A DNA stretch of 64,000 bases, taken from assembly GCF_013761005.1 (NCBI RefSeq), contig NZ_JACDUS010000015.1, forward strand, positions 1 through 64,000, in the 5' to 3' direction. Below, piece by piece: positions 25,643-33,987 of the stretch. The DNA is from Desulfosalsimonas propionicica. Lineage in GTDB: Bacteria > Desulfobacterota > Desulfobacteria > Desulfobacterales > Desulfosalsimonadaceae. Each line of letters begins with the position of its first letter. Positions within the stretch are counted from its first letter, which is position 1. A program made the translations under genes and the position numbers. The notes below the pieces were generated by a model. It ran no database searches. It was not told the origin of the DNA and was given only the letters and a program-made list of their open reading frames with translations.

Positions 25643-26476
25643 TTATGGATTTCCCCTGCTGTTTTTGGAAGGCAGGGGAATGAAATCAAAATCAGAAAGC
25701 AGGCGCTCAAAGCGCTCCCTGGTTTTGCCCAGGTTGTTGTAATGCCGGAAACGGGACAGCAGCCGGGCGTTTTTAAACCTGGGTTGGCCCGGGTCAAGCT
25801 CCCACGGATGAATATAGAAAACAAACGGCTGGTTTTCCTGCCGGTTGATTCTTTTAAGCGCGGTTTTTGTAAACCAGTAGGGAAACAGCCGGAAATATCC
25901 GCCCCCTGAAACCGGAATCCGGCGGCCGAAAATCACCGCAGTGGAAAGGGGGAATTCCTCTATGCCCTTTTGGGGCAGTTCGTATCTGAAGCGTGGGGCA
26001 TCCGGGATTCCGTACATGTCGTGGACGATAGGGAAAATGCTTGAATCCGCTGTAAAGCCTTCTTCTTTCAAAATGTCTATGGCCCACATGGATTTGGCGG
26101 TAATGGAATAACTGGGGGCCCTGTAGGCCGTGATGTTTCTGCCGGAAAGATTTTCCAGCACCTGCCTGGCCCTGCGGGTATCCGCCCTGAAAGCTTCCGG
26201 GGCCATCTCGTATACTTTGCGGTGCCAGTAGCTGTGGCACCCTATTTCATGGCCGTGTGCGGCAATGGCCCGGACAATGCCGGGGTGCTTTTCCGCGGTC
26301 CAACCCACGATAAAGAAGGTGGCCTTAACGCCGTGTTTGTCCAGGGTCTGCAGAAGCCTTTCCACCGGAGCGGATACGCGCTGCTCCATGGAGTCCCAGT
26401 TATCCGGGGAAACAATGTCTGCAAAGGCCGCCACCTGGAAATAGTCTTCAACATCTATGGTAAGGAAATTTTTCAT
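25643..26476 (-). CDS. Polysaccharide deacetylase, PEP-CTERM locus subfamily
   Basis: A 277-residue NodB-fold protein belonging to the subgroup found in exosortase A loci. It begins MKNFLTIDVEDYFQVAAF (motif 1 Asp pair), then FFIVGWTAEKHP near 56, GCHSYWH (His-x3-His metal site) near 78, and YRAPSYSIT near 118 (motif 3). Near the C-terminus is FVFYIHPWELD. It probably deacetylates amino sugars of the exopolysaccharide or biofilm matrix. It is the first gene of the minus-strand series leading to the exosortase and has a sigma-54-like promoter immediately upstream. Confidence 0.88.
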   Translation of the reverse strand: MKNFLTIDVEDYFQVAAFADIVSPDNWDSMEQRVSAPVERLLQTLDKHGVKATFFIVGWTAEKHPGIVRAIAAHGHEIGCHSYWHRKVYEMAPEAFRADTRRARQVLENLSGRNITAYRAPSYSITAKSMWAIDILKEEGFTADSSIFPIVHDMYGIPDAPRFRYELPQKGIEEFPLSTAVIFGRRIPVSGGGYFRLFPYWFTKTALKRINRQENQPFVFYIHPWELDPGQPRFKNARLLSRFRHYNNLGKTRERFERLLSDFDFIPLPSKNSRGNP

Positions 26477-26494
26477 ATGACCGTTTCAGGTTAA

Positions 26495-26510
26495 AGCAAC
26501 AGTCGTGCCG
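26495..26510 (-). promoter_or_regulatory. Sigma-54-like promoter for the deacetylase/exosortase operon
   Basis: On the minus strand the sequence reads CGGCACGACTGTTGCT, one mismatch from the -24/-12 consensus TGGCACG-N4-TTGCT, with the GG-N10-GC spacing intact. The predicted start would be near 26484, leaving only about 8 bases before the ATG at 26476. That is unusually short and weakens the call. Confidence 0.5.
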
Positions 26511-26605
26511 TTAATGAAGACTTCCGCAGGCCTACATAAGGTATAGATTGACCCGGACAGGTGACATATAACATGTTTATGGGATTTATGCACTCGGTTT
26601 TATGG

Positions 26606-26646
26606 AAAAAAAATCGTTCTGCAGCTTCCTGCAGAACGATTTTTTT
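26606..26646 (-). terminator. Intrinsic terminator after the PEP-CTERM gene
   Basis: The arms ATCGTTCTGCAG and CTGCAGAACGAT form a perfect 12-base stem around a CTTC loop. It is flanked by an A-tract on one side and a T-tract on the other, so it can terminate in both directions. It lies about 30 bases downstream of the minus-strand stop at 26677 and insulates the sortase substrate gene from the deacetylase operon. Confidence 0.88.
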
Positions 26647-26676
26647 GAATTACAATATAACTTGATAACTTGTATA

Positions 26677-27405
26677 TTAGCTTTTGTTGAATTTCCTGCG
26701 CCTGGCAAAACCGGCAAGGCCTGCAAGGCCGGCACCAAAAAGAAGCAGGGTAGCGGGTTCGGGCACCCGGGTAAACCCATCAAGCCCAAAACCGTCATTG
26801 GTATGGTCATTGGTTGACCATGTTATGGTTGAAATGTTGTCAAGCCCGGCGTCAATCCCAACAAACCACAGAGATGCATTATCCTGGCCCGGACCAATGG
26901 TTTTAGTAACACCATCAGCAGATGTGGAGGTAAATGCCCCGACATCGCCAGGATCAGTCATGTAGAAATACAGGGCCCTATAACCACTATCCAAGGCGAG
27001 CTTGATTTCTGTGATATCTGCTGAATCAAGATACCCTTCACCACCCGATTCGGGTGTGGTGTTGAAACGGCCGTCTGCGTCATAATTACGGATTTCGAAA
27101 AACGGCTCGTTAGAATTTTCCACTTTCACATTGTATGATGTGTTTCCGGTTCCGGGCAGGGTGTTTTCCGTGATGCTAAAAGTACCGATATTGGTACCAA
27201 GGCTTTGGTACCAGCCAGGGGTTGCACCCTCAAAGTCTTCTACGACTTTGGAGCTGCCATAATTGCTTAACCAATCAGTGATAGCAGTGTCATCAACACC
27301 CACCTGATAGGCGTCAATACTCAATGCCAGCGCACTTTGCGGCAGAGCTAAGAAGAGCAGCAACGAGAAAGATAAAATAATTTTACTGACTTTGATCTGT
27401 TTCAT
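26677..27405 (-). CDS. PEP-CTERM sorting domain protein (exosortase substrate)
   Basis: A 242-residue exported protein. A signal peptide spans about residues 1-27 (basic start, hydrophobic core, AxA-type site at ALA). The mature part is Ser/Thr/Gly/Asp-rich and not recognisable to me. The C-terminus is a textbook tripartite signal: VPEPATLLL, a hydrophobic Gly/Ala/Leu helix, then a basic tail FARRRKF. Exosortase should cleave near the PEP motif and link the protein to the cell surface or matrix. It is the only PEP-CTERM protein in the window and stands as its own unit, with a sigma-54 promoter, upstream dyads and a terminator. An AAAGGAG ribosome binding site precedes the start. Confidence 0.9.
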   Translation of the reverse strand: MKQIKVSKIILSFSLLLFLALPQSALALSIDAYQVGVDDTAITDWLSNYGSSKVVEDFEGATPGWYQSLGTNIGTFSITENTLPGTGNTSYNVKVENSNEPFFEIRNYDADGRFNTTPESGGEGYLDSADITEIKLALDSGYRALYFYMTDPGDVGAFTSTSADGVTKTIGPGQDNASLWFVGIDAGLDNISTITWSTNDHTNDGFGLDGFTRVPEPATLLLFGAGLAGLAGFARRRKFNKS

Positions 27406-27433
27406 AATTCTTCTCCTTTATTTGTCGTTTAAT

Positions 27434-27489
27434 GTCAGGCAAGCACAAGTATCAGTTTTATACCTTTGAAGCAGCCAGCTTCTCCTGAC
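27434..27489 (-). promoter_or_regulatory. Possible structured leader of the PEP-CTERM mRNA
   Basis: In the predicted 5' leader three nested helices can form: an outer stem GTCAGG/CCTGAC (27484-27489 with 27434-27439), a hairpin GAAGC/GCTTC (27478-27482 with 27468-27472) and a hairpin GTAT/ATAC (27460-27463 with 27449-27452). This gives a compact three-way junction of 56 nucleotides, about 28 bases before the start codon. It does not match a riboswitch class I know. The helices are short and could be chance. Confidence 0.3.
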
Positions 27490-27506
27490 TTTTTTGGATA
27501 CAGATA

Positions 27507-27523
27507 TTGCAAGGCTTGTGCCA
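27507..27523 (-). promoter_or_regulatory. Sigma-54 promoter of the PEP-CTERM gene
   Basis: The minus strand reads TGGCACAAGCCTTGCAA, a full match to the core -24 (TGGCAC) and -12 (TTGCA) elements with GG-N10-GC spacing. The predicted start is near 27495, giving a leader of about 90 bases. Activation needs an enhancer-binding protein; the PAS/AAA+ regulator encoded at 28381-29895 is the obvious local candidate. Confidence 0.85.
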
Positions 27524-27614
27524 TATAGACGGAATTTGTTCATCCCTCACAAATACGGCTTTTAAGAGCCGCTTCCCGGGTGCAGCAGAAGTCGCTAACC
27601 GGAATTTTCAGGGA

Positions 27615-27724
27615 TTGTTCCGGGAACCCGGAACAACAAAGTGGCCCGGAAGACCCGCAGATGCACAGAAAGGGCAGAAAAAAACAATTCCGGAAATCCG
27701 GAATGAATTATCCGGAATTCCGGA
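27615..27724 (-). promoter_or_regulatory. Cluster of CCGGA dyads, probable enhancer sites
   Basis: Three inverted repeats lie 90-220 bases upstream of the sigma-54 promoter: TTGTTCCGGG-AA-CCCGGAACAA (27615-27636, perfect), ATTCCGG-AAAT-CCGGAAT (27687-27704, perfect) and TCCGGAATTCCGGA (27711-27724, perfect palindrome). Shared core CCGGA, dyad symmetry and position are what is expected of binding sites for a dimeric enhancer-binding protein. A related pair (CTCCGG...CCGGAAC, near 35997-36016) lies upstream of the sigma-54-like promoter at 36098. Confidence 0.65.
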
Positions 27725-27755
27725 AGAATTTGCAGAAAAAAACAGAAGGGAGGGA

Positions 27756-28322
27756 TTACTTTTCCAGCTCCAGGGCAAGGGCTGCCCCGCTGAAATGGTC
27801 CTTAAAGGTCAGTCCGGCCTCAAATCGGCGGGAGTTGTTCGGGTAGGGCCTGTGCCAGCTCAGCTCGGCCACGCCCTGCAGGCCGGGAATGAGAAAATCC
27901 TCGCCAAAATCGAAAAGAACAAAGCTGTCCCGGGGGATTGCTTTTTCGGTAATAATGCGCATGCCGCCCCGGCTGTAATCCACGGTGGTGGCTTTTTCCT
28001 CAAACGCTCCTGTAACAATGCCAAGATCATCGCAGCTTCGAAGCCGAACTTGCCGGCGGCCGGCAATGCGGGCAAAGCGGCGCCGGCCGGCACCATCGCC
28101 AGAGGATGGGTCTGATTCGTTTTCCTGGAAAAAGCAATAGTTTTCATATGTGGTGCATTTTTTGTAGTGCGGGGTCAGGCAGAAAGTCAGCACGTGAGCC
28201 CTGGGCGGCAGGTAGATCCCATCCGTATGCAGCCCGCAGGCCTGCATATTGTGCAGGAAATGAGGACAGCCTGCGTGCGGACCGTTTTCGGATGTGTCAT
28301 CCATTATATTTTCCAATCTCAT
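27756..28322 (-). CDS. PilZ-domain protein with N-terminal cysteine-rich region
   Basis: A 188-residue protein. The C-terminal half is a PilZ domain, the c-di-GMP receptor fold: RRRFARIAGRR (the RxxxR motif) near residue 79 and VDYSRGGMRI (D-x-S-x-x-G) near 113, both intact. The N-terminal 70 residues hold six cysteines in patterns such as GCPHF, ACGLH and KCTTYENYC, which may bind metal or a cluster. It probably couples c-di-GMP to production of the polysaccharide or sorted protein. The start could be Met1 (28322) or Met7 (28304); Met7 has a slightly better GGA element. It lies between the sigma-54 activator gene and the PEP-CTERM gene. Confidence 0.8.
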   Translation of the reverse strand: MRLENIMDDTSENGPHAGCPHFLHNMQACGLHTDGIYLPPRAHVLTFCLTPHYKKCTTYENYCFFQENESDPSSGDGAGRRRFARIAGRRQVRLRSCDDLGIVTGAFEEKATTVDYSRGGMRIITEKAIPRDSFVLFDFGEDFLIPGLQGVAELSWHRPYPNNSRRFEAGLTFKDHFSGAALALELEK

Positions 28323-28364
28323 AAAGGCTCAGATAAGCAGGAGCAAAATTTTAATATTGTTTCC

Positions 28365-28380
28365 TGCAAATAACAGGCCA
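28365..28380 (-). promoter_or_regulatory. Weak sigma-54-like element before the PilZ gene
   Basis: The minus strand reads TGGCCTGTTATTTGCA: the -12 TTGCA and the GG-N10-GC spacing are kept, but the -24 box has two mismatches. It lies about 43 bases upstream of the PilZ gene and abuts the stop of the activator gene. Only suggestive. Confidence 0.3.
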
Positions 28381-29895
28381 TTAATCCTTTAGAAGCTGTT
28401 TGGGTGTCAGGTTGTAGAGCTTTAATTTATCGTATAGCGTGGTTTTGGAAACACCGAGCTGCCGGGCCACTTCGTCCATTTTCCCGTCGTGCTCCTTAAC
28501 AGCGCCTGCAATGACTTCAGCCTCAAAGAGCCTGACGCTTTCCTTTAGCGATCTGCTGGTGAAAGGGGTTGACTCCGGAGTACTGCTGCTGCCGCCCGCC
28601 TTGCCCGGGCTGCCGTTTAAACCGATGCCCAGGTGCCCGGGGGTGATCATGCCGTTTTTGGACATGAGCACGGCGCGCTGGATGACGTTTTCCAGTTCGC
28701 GCACGTTGCCGGGCCAGTCATAGGCAAGAAGCGTCTCAACCACACTGTTTGGCAGGTAGGTGACCTCCTTTTTAAAGCGTTCCCGGTATTTTACCAAAAA
28801 GTTGGTGGCCAGCAGTACGATATCCTCCTTGCGCTCCCGCAAAGGGACCTGGCGGAGGTTGATCACGTTTAAACGGTAATAGAGATCTTCCCTGAATCGG
28901 CCGGCTTTAACCTCTGCTGCAAGATCGGAGTTGGTGGCGGCAATCACCCGGACCTCCACGGAAATGCTGTGGTTTGATCCCACGCGGATTACTTCGCCGT
29001 CCTGAAGCACCCGCAAAAGGGCCGTCTGCATCCTGGGGCTGATGGCGCCGATTTCATCCAGAAATATCGTGCCGCCGTCTGCCTCCTCGAACTTGCCCTT
29101 GCGGGCGGCATTCGCCCCGGTAAACGCGCCCTTTTCATAACCGAAAAGGTCGCTTTCCAGAAGGGTCTCTGTGACAGCGGCGCAATTAAACTTCAGATAG
29201 GGCTTATCAGCCCTGTCAGAGTGCTTGTACAGCAGGTCGGCCACCAGTTCCTTGCCGGTTCCGGACTCGCCTGTTATCAGAATCGTGGCACTGGATGCCG
29301 CCACCTGGTAGATCATCTCCCTTAGCTCGCGTATGGGCTTGCTGTCCCCAAGCATTTGACTGTCAGAGGAGGTGAGTCTTTCGGTTTCTTTTTTCAGGTG
29401 ATTGAGTTCGTGGGACAGTTGCTCGCGTTCTTTTTCACTTTCACGCAGGATGGCGATTTTTTCTTTCAGGACCTGCTCGATATTTTTGCTGTATTTTTCC
29501 AGTTCCAGCTTTTGCTTTTTCTTCTGGGTGATATCGCGCAGGATGAGCAGAAAGAGCCGGTCCTGGCGGTAGCCTTGAAACGGGATATGGACATATTCCA
29601 CGTAAAAATCATCATTTAGCTTTCTTTCAGAGACCTGACCGTGATTTTTTTCAGTGTCCCTGCAGCCAAGCGGGCATAAATCCAGATCGCAGGGGGTGCC
29701 AGAACCGCTTATCACCTGATGGCAGCTGCTGCCGTCTTTTTTGCCAAACCTTTTAATCGCAGCATGATTCATATGCTCTATTATAAAATCATCCTTTATA
29801 ATAAAAAGCATATCCGGCAACAGGTCAAATAAGGCCCGGTTGTTATGCGCCAGCCGCAATACTTCCTTTTGCGGATCTGAAAGGGCCTTCTGCAT
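28381..29895 (-). CDS. PAS-domain sigma-54-dependent transcriptional activator
   Basis: A 504-residue enhancer-binding protein. An N-terminal PAS-like sensor (about 15-120) contains four cysteines (CHQ, PCD, LCPLGC) that could hold a cofactor or act in redox sensing. A coiled-coil linker (about 125-180) follows. The AAA+ domain has Walker A GESGTGKE at 209-216, an intact GAFTGA sigma-54 contact loop at 256-261 and [11 protein letters not shown] Fis-type helix-turn-helix ends the protein ([16 protein letters not shown]). There is no receiver domain, so it is not a two-component regulator. It probably drives the sigma-54 promoters of this locus, binding the CCGGA dyads at 27615-27724; this is inferred from position. 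Confidence 0.88.
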   Translation of the reverse strand: MQKALSDPQKEVLRLAHNNRALFDLLPDMLFIIKDDFIIEHMNHAAIKRFGKKDGSSCHQVISGSGTPCDLDLCPLGCRDTEKNHGQVSERKLNDDFYVEYVHIPFQGYRQDRLFLLILRDITQKKKQKLELEKYSKNIEQVLKEKIAILRESEKEREQLSHELNHLKKETERLTSSDSQMLGDSKPIRELREMIYQVAASSATILITGESGTGKELVADLLYKHSDRADKPYLKFNCAAVTETLLESDLFGYEKGAFTGANAARKGKFEEADGGTIFLDEIGAISPRMQTALLRVLQDGEVIRVGSNHSISVEVRVIAATNSDLAAEVKAGRFREDLYYRLNVINLRQVPLRERKEDIVLLATNFLVKYRERFKKEVTYLPNSVVETLLAYDWPGNVRELENVIQRAVLMSKNGMITPGHLGIGLNGSPGKAGGSSSTPESTPFTSRSLKESVRLFEAEVIAGAVKEHDGKMDEVARQLGVSKTTLYDKLKLYNLTPKQLLKD

Positions 29896-29936
29896 GATAA
29901 CACTCCGTTATTTCAAAAATGATGGACCATCCGCGG

Positions 29937-31319
29937 CTACCTGGCCCCTTTTTGGAAAAGCACCACTTTAACGGTCTGAAAAATGGTGGCCAGGTCCATA
30001 CCGATGGAAAGATTCTTTATGTAATAAAGGTCATATTCGAGCTTGCGAAGCGCATCCTCTGCGGATGCGCCGTAGGGATAACAAATCTGGGCCCAGCCGG
30101 TGATTCCGGGCTTTACCACCTGCCGGATGGTATAAAACGGTATCTTTTCGGCAAGCTCAGAGACAAAAACCGGCCGCTCAGGGCGCGGTCCCACAAAGCT
30201 CATGTCCCCGCGGATGACGTTTATCAGCTGGGGAAGCTCATCTATCCGGGTTTTGCGGATAAACCCGCCCACCCGGGTGACCCTGCTGTCGCCGGCAGAA
30301 GCCCAGACCGGCCCGTCTTTTTCCGCATCATTGTACATGGACCGGAACTTGACAATGTTAAACACCCGGCCGTTTTGCCCCACCCTTTCCTGTCGGTAAA
30401 AAGCGCCTCCGGGCGATTCAAATTTTACAGCAAGTGCTGTCAAAAGAAAAACCGGGGAAGATACAACCAGCAGACCGGCTGCTGCAAAGATATCCATTAA
30501 CCGCTTTAGTGTCCGCGTCAGGCGGCCTACATAAAAGCCTTCTGAAAACAGCAGCCAGGATGGATTGACTCTTTCAACCATGATTTTTCCGGTGAGTTTT
30601 TCGTAAAACCCCATTGCATCAAGGATCTCAATGCCCATGAATTTATACTGAATCAGATCGCCCATGGGCATGGTGCCACGCCTTTCATCCAGGGCCAGCA
30701 CGATTTTTTCAACATCCCTGTTTGCGCAAAGCGGATAAAGTTCTTTGACCTCCTGGTAAACCGGCTGACCCCCGCTGGCGACCGGGGATTGCGGGTTTCC
30801 CACGAAAGCCACGATCCTGTGACCCGAGTCCTTTTTTCCCTCTATGGCCGAAGCCACCTGGCTGGCAAACCGGCCGGTTCCCACCAGGGCCACCGGCTGA
30901 TCGAATATCCTGTGCTCCAGCAGCCTGAAATAAGTAAACCGCCAGATCAGAATCACCAGGCCCACTGCAAACAGCCCGGTCCAGAAGACCCGGGTGGAAA
31001 TAATAAGCGCCGGGAACAGGTAATAAATAAACGCCAGCACGATGCATCCGAGTCCGAAGGTTTGGAGCACCTTGAGCATATGGTCCGGGAACCTGGGGAT
31101 AATCGTGTGGTCATAAAGGTCAAAGAAATAAAAACAGAGCTGGAACACAAAGGTGACCACAAGCGCCCGGAAAACATACACCCCGATAAATTCCCGGTAC
31201 TCGGCCGCACCGGCCCAGGACAGAAAGACTGCGTTTATGATTAGAAAAATAAGCGCTCCCTCGCTTAAAACAAACAAAATATTGCGCCAGGGATAATATT
31301 TTTGAAGAATGTAGGGCAT
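29937..31319 (-). CDS. Polyprenyl-phosphate sugar transferase, PEP-CTERM locus type
   Basis: A 460-residue integral membrane initiating glycosyltransferase that transfers a sugar phosphate to undecaprenyl phosphate. Four N-terminal membrane segments (about 15-110) precede a Rossmann-like domain (VALVGTGRFASQVASAI near 142). A fifth membrane segment (about 270-292) and the catalytic bacterial sugar transferase domain follow: FKFESPG-like EFESPGGAFYRQERVG near 299, FNIVKFRSMY near 322, RKTRIDELPQLINVIRGDMSFVGPRPERP near 350-378, and GITGWAQ near 400. It starts the lipid-linked repeat unit. Fourteen-base tandem repeats lie right upstream of its start. Confidence 0.9.
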   Translation of the reverse strand: MPYILQKYYPWRNILFVLSEGALIFLIINAVFLSWAGAAEYREFIGVYVFRALVVTFVFQLCFYFFDLYDHTIIPRFPDHMLKVLQTFGLGCIVLAFIYYLFPALIISTRVFWTGLFAVGLVILIWRFTYFRLLEHRIFDQPVALVGTGRFASQVASAIEGKKDSGHRIVAFVGNPQSPVASGGQPVYQEVKELYPLCANRDVEKIVLALDERRGTMPMGDLIQYKFMGIEILDAMGFYEKLTGKIMVERVNPSWLLFSEGFYVGRLTRTLKRLMDIFAAAGLLVVSSPVFLLTALAVKFESPGGAFYRQERVGQNGRVFNIVKFRSMYNDAEKDGPVWASAGDSRVTRVGGFIRKTRIDELPQLINVIRGDMSFVGPRPERPVFVSELAEKIPFYTIRQVVKPGITGWAQICYPYGASAEDALRKLEYDLYYIKNLSIGMDLATIFQTVKVVLFQKGAR

Positions 31320-31321
31320 AG

Positions 31322-31349
31322 CTATATACTGGAAACTATATACTGGAAA
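31322..31349. repeat. Two tandem copies of a 14-base unit
   Basis: The unit CTATATACTGGAAA occurs twice head to tail (31322-31335 and 31336-31349), directly upstream of the sugar transferase start at 31319. It could be slippage-generated or a repeated protein-binding site. It leaves little room for a ribosome binding site, since none is obvious there. Confidence 0.5.
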
Positions 31350-31436
31350 CTAGAAATAAGGAAAACATCCTTTTTATAGTTCCATAAGTTCTTGCCATTT
31401 TCGCCATTTAGGGATATCAGCGTTTTTGTTGTTAAC

Positions 31437-32312
31437 CTAATAACCCTTGTACGAGTACCTGTGATAGCCGTATCCGTGTCCCATCCTCCGGTCGAGGAAG
31501 TCTTCCATGGTGTTTTCCGGAAAGGCGTTAAACACGACGCCGTAGATCTTTTCCCTGCCAAGGGCTTCCACGAATTTTTTTATGTCCTCTTTTTTTGAAG
31601 CCCCGTAGCGGACCACCAGAATTACACCGTCAATGCGCTTTGCCAGCACACTTGTTTCCGATGCGATCACATCAGGCGGGCTGTCAAACAGGACAATGCG
31701 GTCCGGGTAGCGCTCTGCCATCTCGTCTATGAGTGCTGCCATCCGGGTGGATGAGAGCATTTCCGCGGGATTTTTCGGGGGCTGGCCGCTGGCCAGCAGG
31801 GAAAGCTTGGGCTGTCCGGTTTTTCTGATAAGCAGGGAAAGATCCGCCTGTTCCCGGAGATGGTCTGCAAGGCCGGTTTCGTTTGAAAGCCCGAAGAGCC
31901 CTGCCAGGGTGGGGTTCCTGAAATCGCAGTCCACCATCATGGCGTGATGTTCCATTCCCCGGGCCAGGGCCACGCCCAGGTTTGCGCAGACAAAACCCTT
32001 TCCCTCGTGGGGAACCGTGCTTGTCACCAAAAGCGTTTTGGGGGGGCTGCCGGATGCGGGATACACGATCGATGACCTGAGACGCCGGAAACTTTCAAAA
32101 TATTCCGATTTCGGGTCTGCGGAAAGCTGCAGCCGCCTGTCCCAGCGCTCCCTGACAAAATCCGCGGCCGGTTCCGGGGCCGGCGATGTCTGCTCCCGCC
32201 CGGATGTATTTTCTTCTGCCGGCTGCCCCGGCTCAGGCCCGGAAGTGATGCGGCTCATTTTGGGGCCTGGCTGATCAGCGGATTTTTCCAGCGCTTTTGA
32301 AAATTTTCCCAT
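31437..32312 (-). CDS. Tyrosine autokinase (BY-kinase), exosortase-associated
   Basis: A 291-residue cytoplasmic BY-kinase-type ATPase that should control chain length through phosphorylation with the polysaccharide co-polymerase at 32379-33941. An acidic/Pro-rich N-terminus (about 1-60) precedes the kinase domain: Walker A region TSTVPHEGKGF at 97-107 (Lys105 present), Walker A' VDCDFRNP near 127, and Walker B IVLFDSPPD near 200. The C-terminus ends in a tyrosine cluster (YGYHRYSYKGY), the autophosphorylation site. The residue after the Walker Lys is Gly, not the usual Ser/Thr, which is unusual. The phosphatase domain at 18564-20228 is the likely antagonist. Confidence 0.85.
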   Translation of the reverse strand: MGKFSKALEKSADQPGPKMSRITSGPEPGQPAEENTSGREQTSPAPEPAADFVRERWDRRLQLSADPKSEYFESFRRLRSSIVYPASGSPPKTLLVTSTVPHEGKGFVCANLGVALARGMEHHAMMVDCDFRNPTLAGLFGLSNETGLADHLREQADLSLLIRKTGQPKLSLLASGQPPKNPAEMLSSTRMAALIDEMAERYPDRIVLFDSPPDVIASETSVLAKRIDGVILVVRYGASKKEDIKKFVEALGREKIYGVVFNAFPENTMEDFLDRRMGHGYGYHRYSYKGY

Positions 32313-32378
32313 GTTATTTGTCCTGATGCTGATTGTTCATGTAAATGCTCTTACTGTTTCGGATTTCGGTATTGGGAT

Positions 32379-33941
32379 TTATATAATGATATCTCCCTGC
32401 AGCCAGAAATACAGCGCTGCTGCAGAAAGGGCGACAAGCCAGGCTGCCAGTCCAAAATACCATGCAGCGTTTTTGATCCTGTTGCGCTTTTGTTCCTTTC
32501 TTGTGACAATCAGGGGAAGGGCACATACCACCGGCACACCCAATTCTGCCTCGATTTCATTTGCCCTTTTAAAGGAGGTGTCCATGAGATCTACTCCCAG
32601 AACCAATCCTGCGCCTGCAGCAAGCCCCATGGCAAGGCAGACCAGCAGGATTTTTGAAAAAGTCCCCTTCATGGGGGTTCTGGGCGTATAGGCCGAATCC
32701 ACGATTTTAAACTGGCTTCCCTTCTGACGTGCCTCCAGGCTCTGGGAGGCGTCTGCAGAAAGGCTCTGGGCAAGAAGCTTGTCATGATATTCCTTTAACT
32801 TGCCATAATCCCGGGTCAGGGCCGACCATTCGGCTTCCCTTTTCGGGGCCGCCTCGATCCATTGCTCGTATTTCGCAATTTTCTTCCTGATCTCTTCGGC
32901 TTCCCTGCGCTTGTCCTTCAGGCTGGCATCGATTTTTTTTAACTGAGCGGCAAGCTGTCCGGCCCTGCTGTCCGGAATACCGGAGCCGGCCTCTTGATCC
33001 TGGCCGCCTGCAGCCATTTCCCCCTGTTCTGATTCAAGCTGTTCTATCCGCTTTTTCAGACGCTTTACCGCAGGGTGGTCGTCTTTGTAGCGGGTCAAAA
33101 GCTGCTGAAGCCTGTTTCGCGCTGCGGCAAGGCTGTTTTGTTCCTCCCCGGCGCCTTCGGCTTCAAAATCTCCGGAGTTGCCGGATTTTTTCTGGATTTT
33201 CCGGCGGAGATCAAGCTGCTCGGCCACCAGAAATCGGGTATTTTCCAGTTCATTAATATTGCCCTGAACCGCCTGGTACTGCTCCTGCAGCGCGTTTAAA
33301 CGGCTCATGTTGGCGCTGCGCTGCTCGGGCATCTCGTTGTAATGTTTCTGTTTATAATCCCGCATCTGGGCTTCCTGCCTGTTTAACTTCTCCTTGGCCA
33401 TCTCCAGCTCATCCTGGATATAGCTGGCGGTTTCACTGGCTCTTTCCTCCCTTAACTGCAGGTTTTCTTCTATAAACCGGGCCGCCAGCGAATTGGTAAC
33501 CCGCACCACCCTGCGGGGGTCAGGCCCCTTGAAAGAAACGGTAAAAACACTGCCCCTGTCTTTTTCCAGCCTTACGACAATGTCTTTTTCCCGCATTTGC
33601 TCAATCACGTCTTCAATGGGAACTTCCTGCCGCATCCCCGAATACAGGTCATTTTCTTTGATGATTTTTTCCAGGCTGTTTCGGCTCAACACCTGCTGGC
33701 TTATGGTCTTTACCATCTCATCGAATTGTCTTTTATCGTCTCCCATAGACCTGGATACGTTGATCCGCTGCTGCTGGTACATGATAGAGGCTCTGGATTG
33801 GTAAATTTCCGGCTGGGAGATATAATAAAACAGTCCCGCGGAGACCGCCAGCAGAACGCAGGCGGAAATAAACTTGTGGCGGCTGAAGATCAGGTTGAGG
33901 TATCTCTTGAAAATTTCCTGCTGGGGCTGTTCTTTTTCCAT
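32379..33941 (-). CDS. Polysaccharide chain-length determinant (Wzz-like), PEP-CTERM type
   Basis: A 520-residue polysaccharide co-polymerase. A membrane segment near residues 19-36 starts the Wzz domain. A long periplasmic region with heptad-rich coiled coil (about 160-400) follows, then the second membrane segment near 437-460 (PRTPMKGTFSKILLVCLAMGL-type Pro-rich entry), and another hydrophobic stretch at the end (about 488-515). It sets chain length and couples to the autokinase encoded downstream. It is in a five-gene run with the outer-membrane export genes upstream and kinase and sugar transferase genes downstream. Confidence 0.88.
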   Translation of the reverse strand: MEKEQPQQEIFKRYLNLIFSRHKFISACVLLAVSAGLFYYISQPEIYQSRASIMYQQQRINVSRSMGDDKRQFDEMVKTISQQVLSRNSLEKIIKENDLYSGMRQEVPIEDVIEQMREKDIVVRLEKDRGSVFTVSFKGPDPRRVVRVTNSLAARFIEENLQLREERASETASYIQDELEMAKEKLNRQEAQMRDYKQKHYNEMPEQRSANMSRLNALQEQYQAVQGNINELENTRFLVAEQLDLRRKIQKKSGNSGDFEAEGAGEEQNSLAAARNRLQQLLTRYKDDHPAVKRLKKRIEQLESEQGEMAAGGQDQEAGSGIPDSRAGQLAAQLKKIDASLKDKRREAEEIRKKIAKYEQWIEAAPKREAEWSALTRDYGKLKEYHDKLLAQSLSADASQSLEARQKGSQFKIVDSAYTPRTPMKGTFSKILLVCLAMGLAAGAGLVLGVDLMDTSFKRANEIEAELGVPVVCALPLIVTRKEQKRNRIKNAAWYFGLAAWLVALSAAALYFWLQGDIII

Positions 33942-33987
33942 TTAGAAAATGTTCCTGTTTTGAAAATCGATGGTGTTTTGATTCAAC

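Noticed and set aside
27507-28115. 202-codon plus-strand open frame
   Set aside because: Starts in the sigma-54 promoter and overlaps the PilZ gene; composition and lack of start signal argue against coding. The CCGGA dyads there are better explained as regulatory sites.
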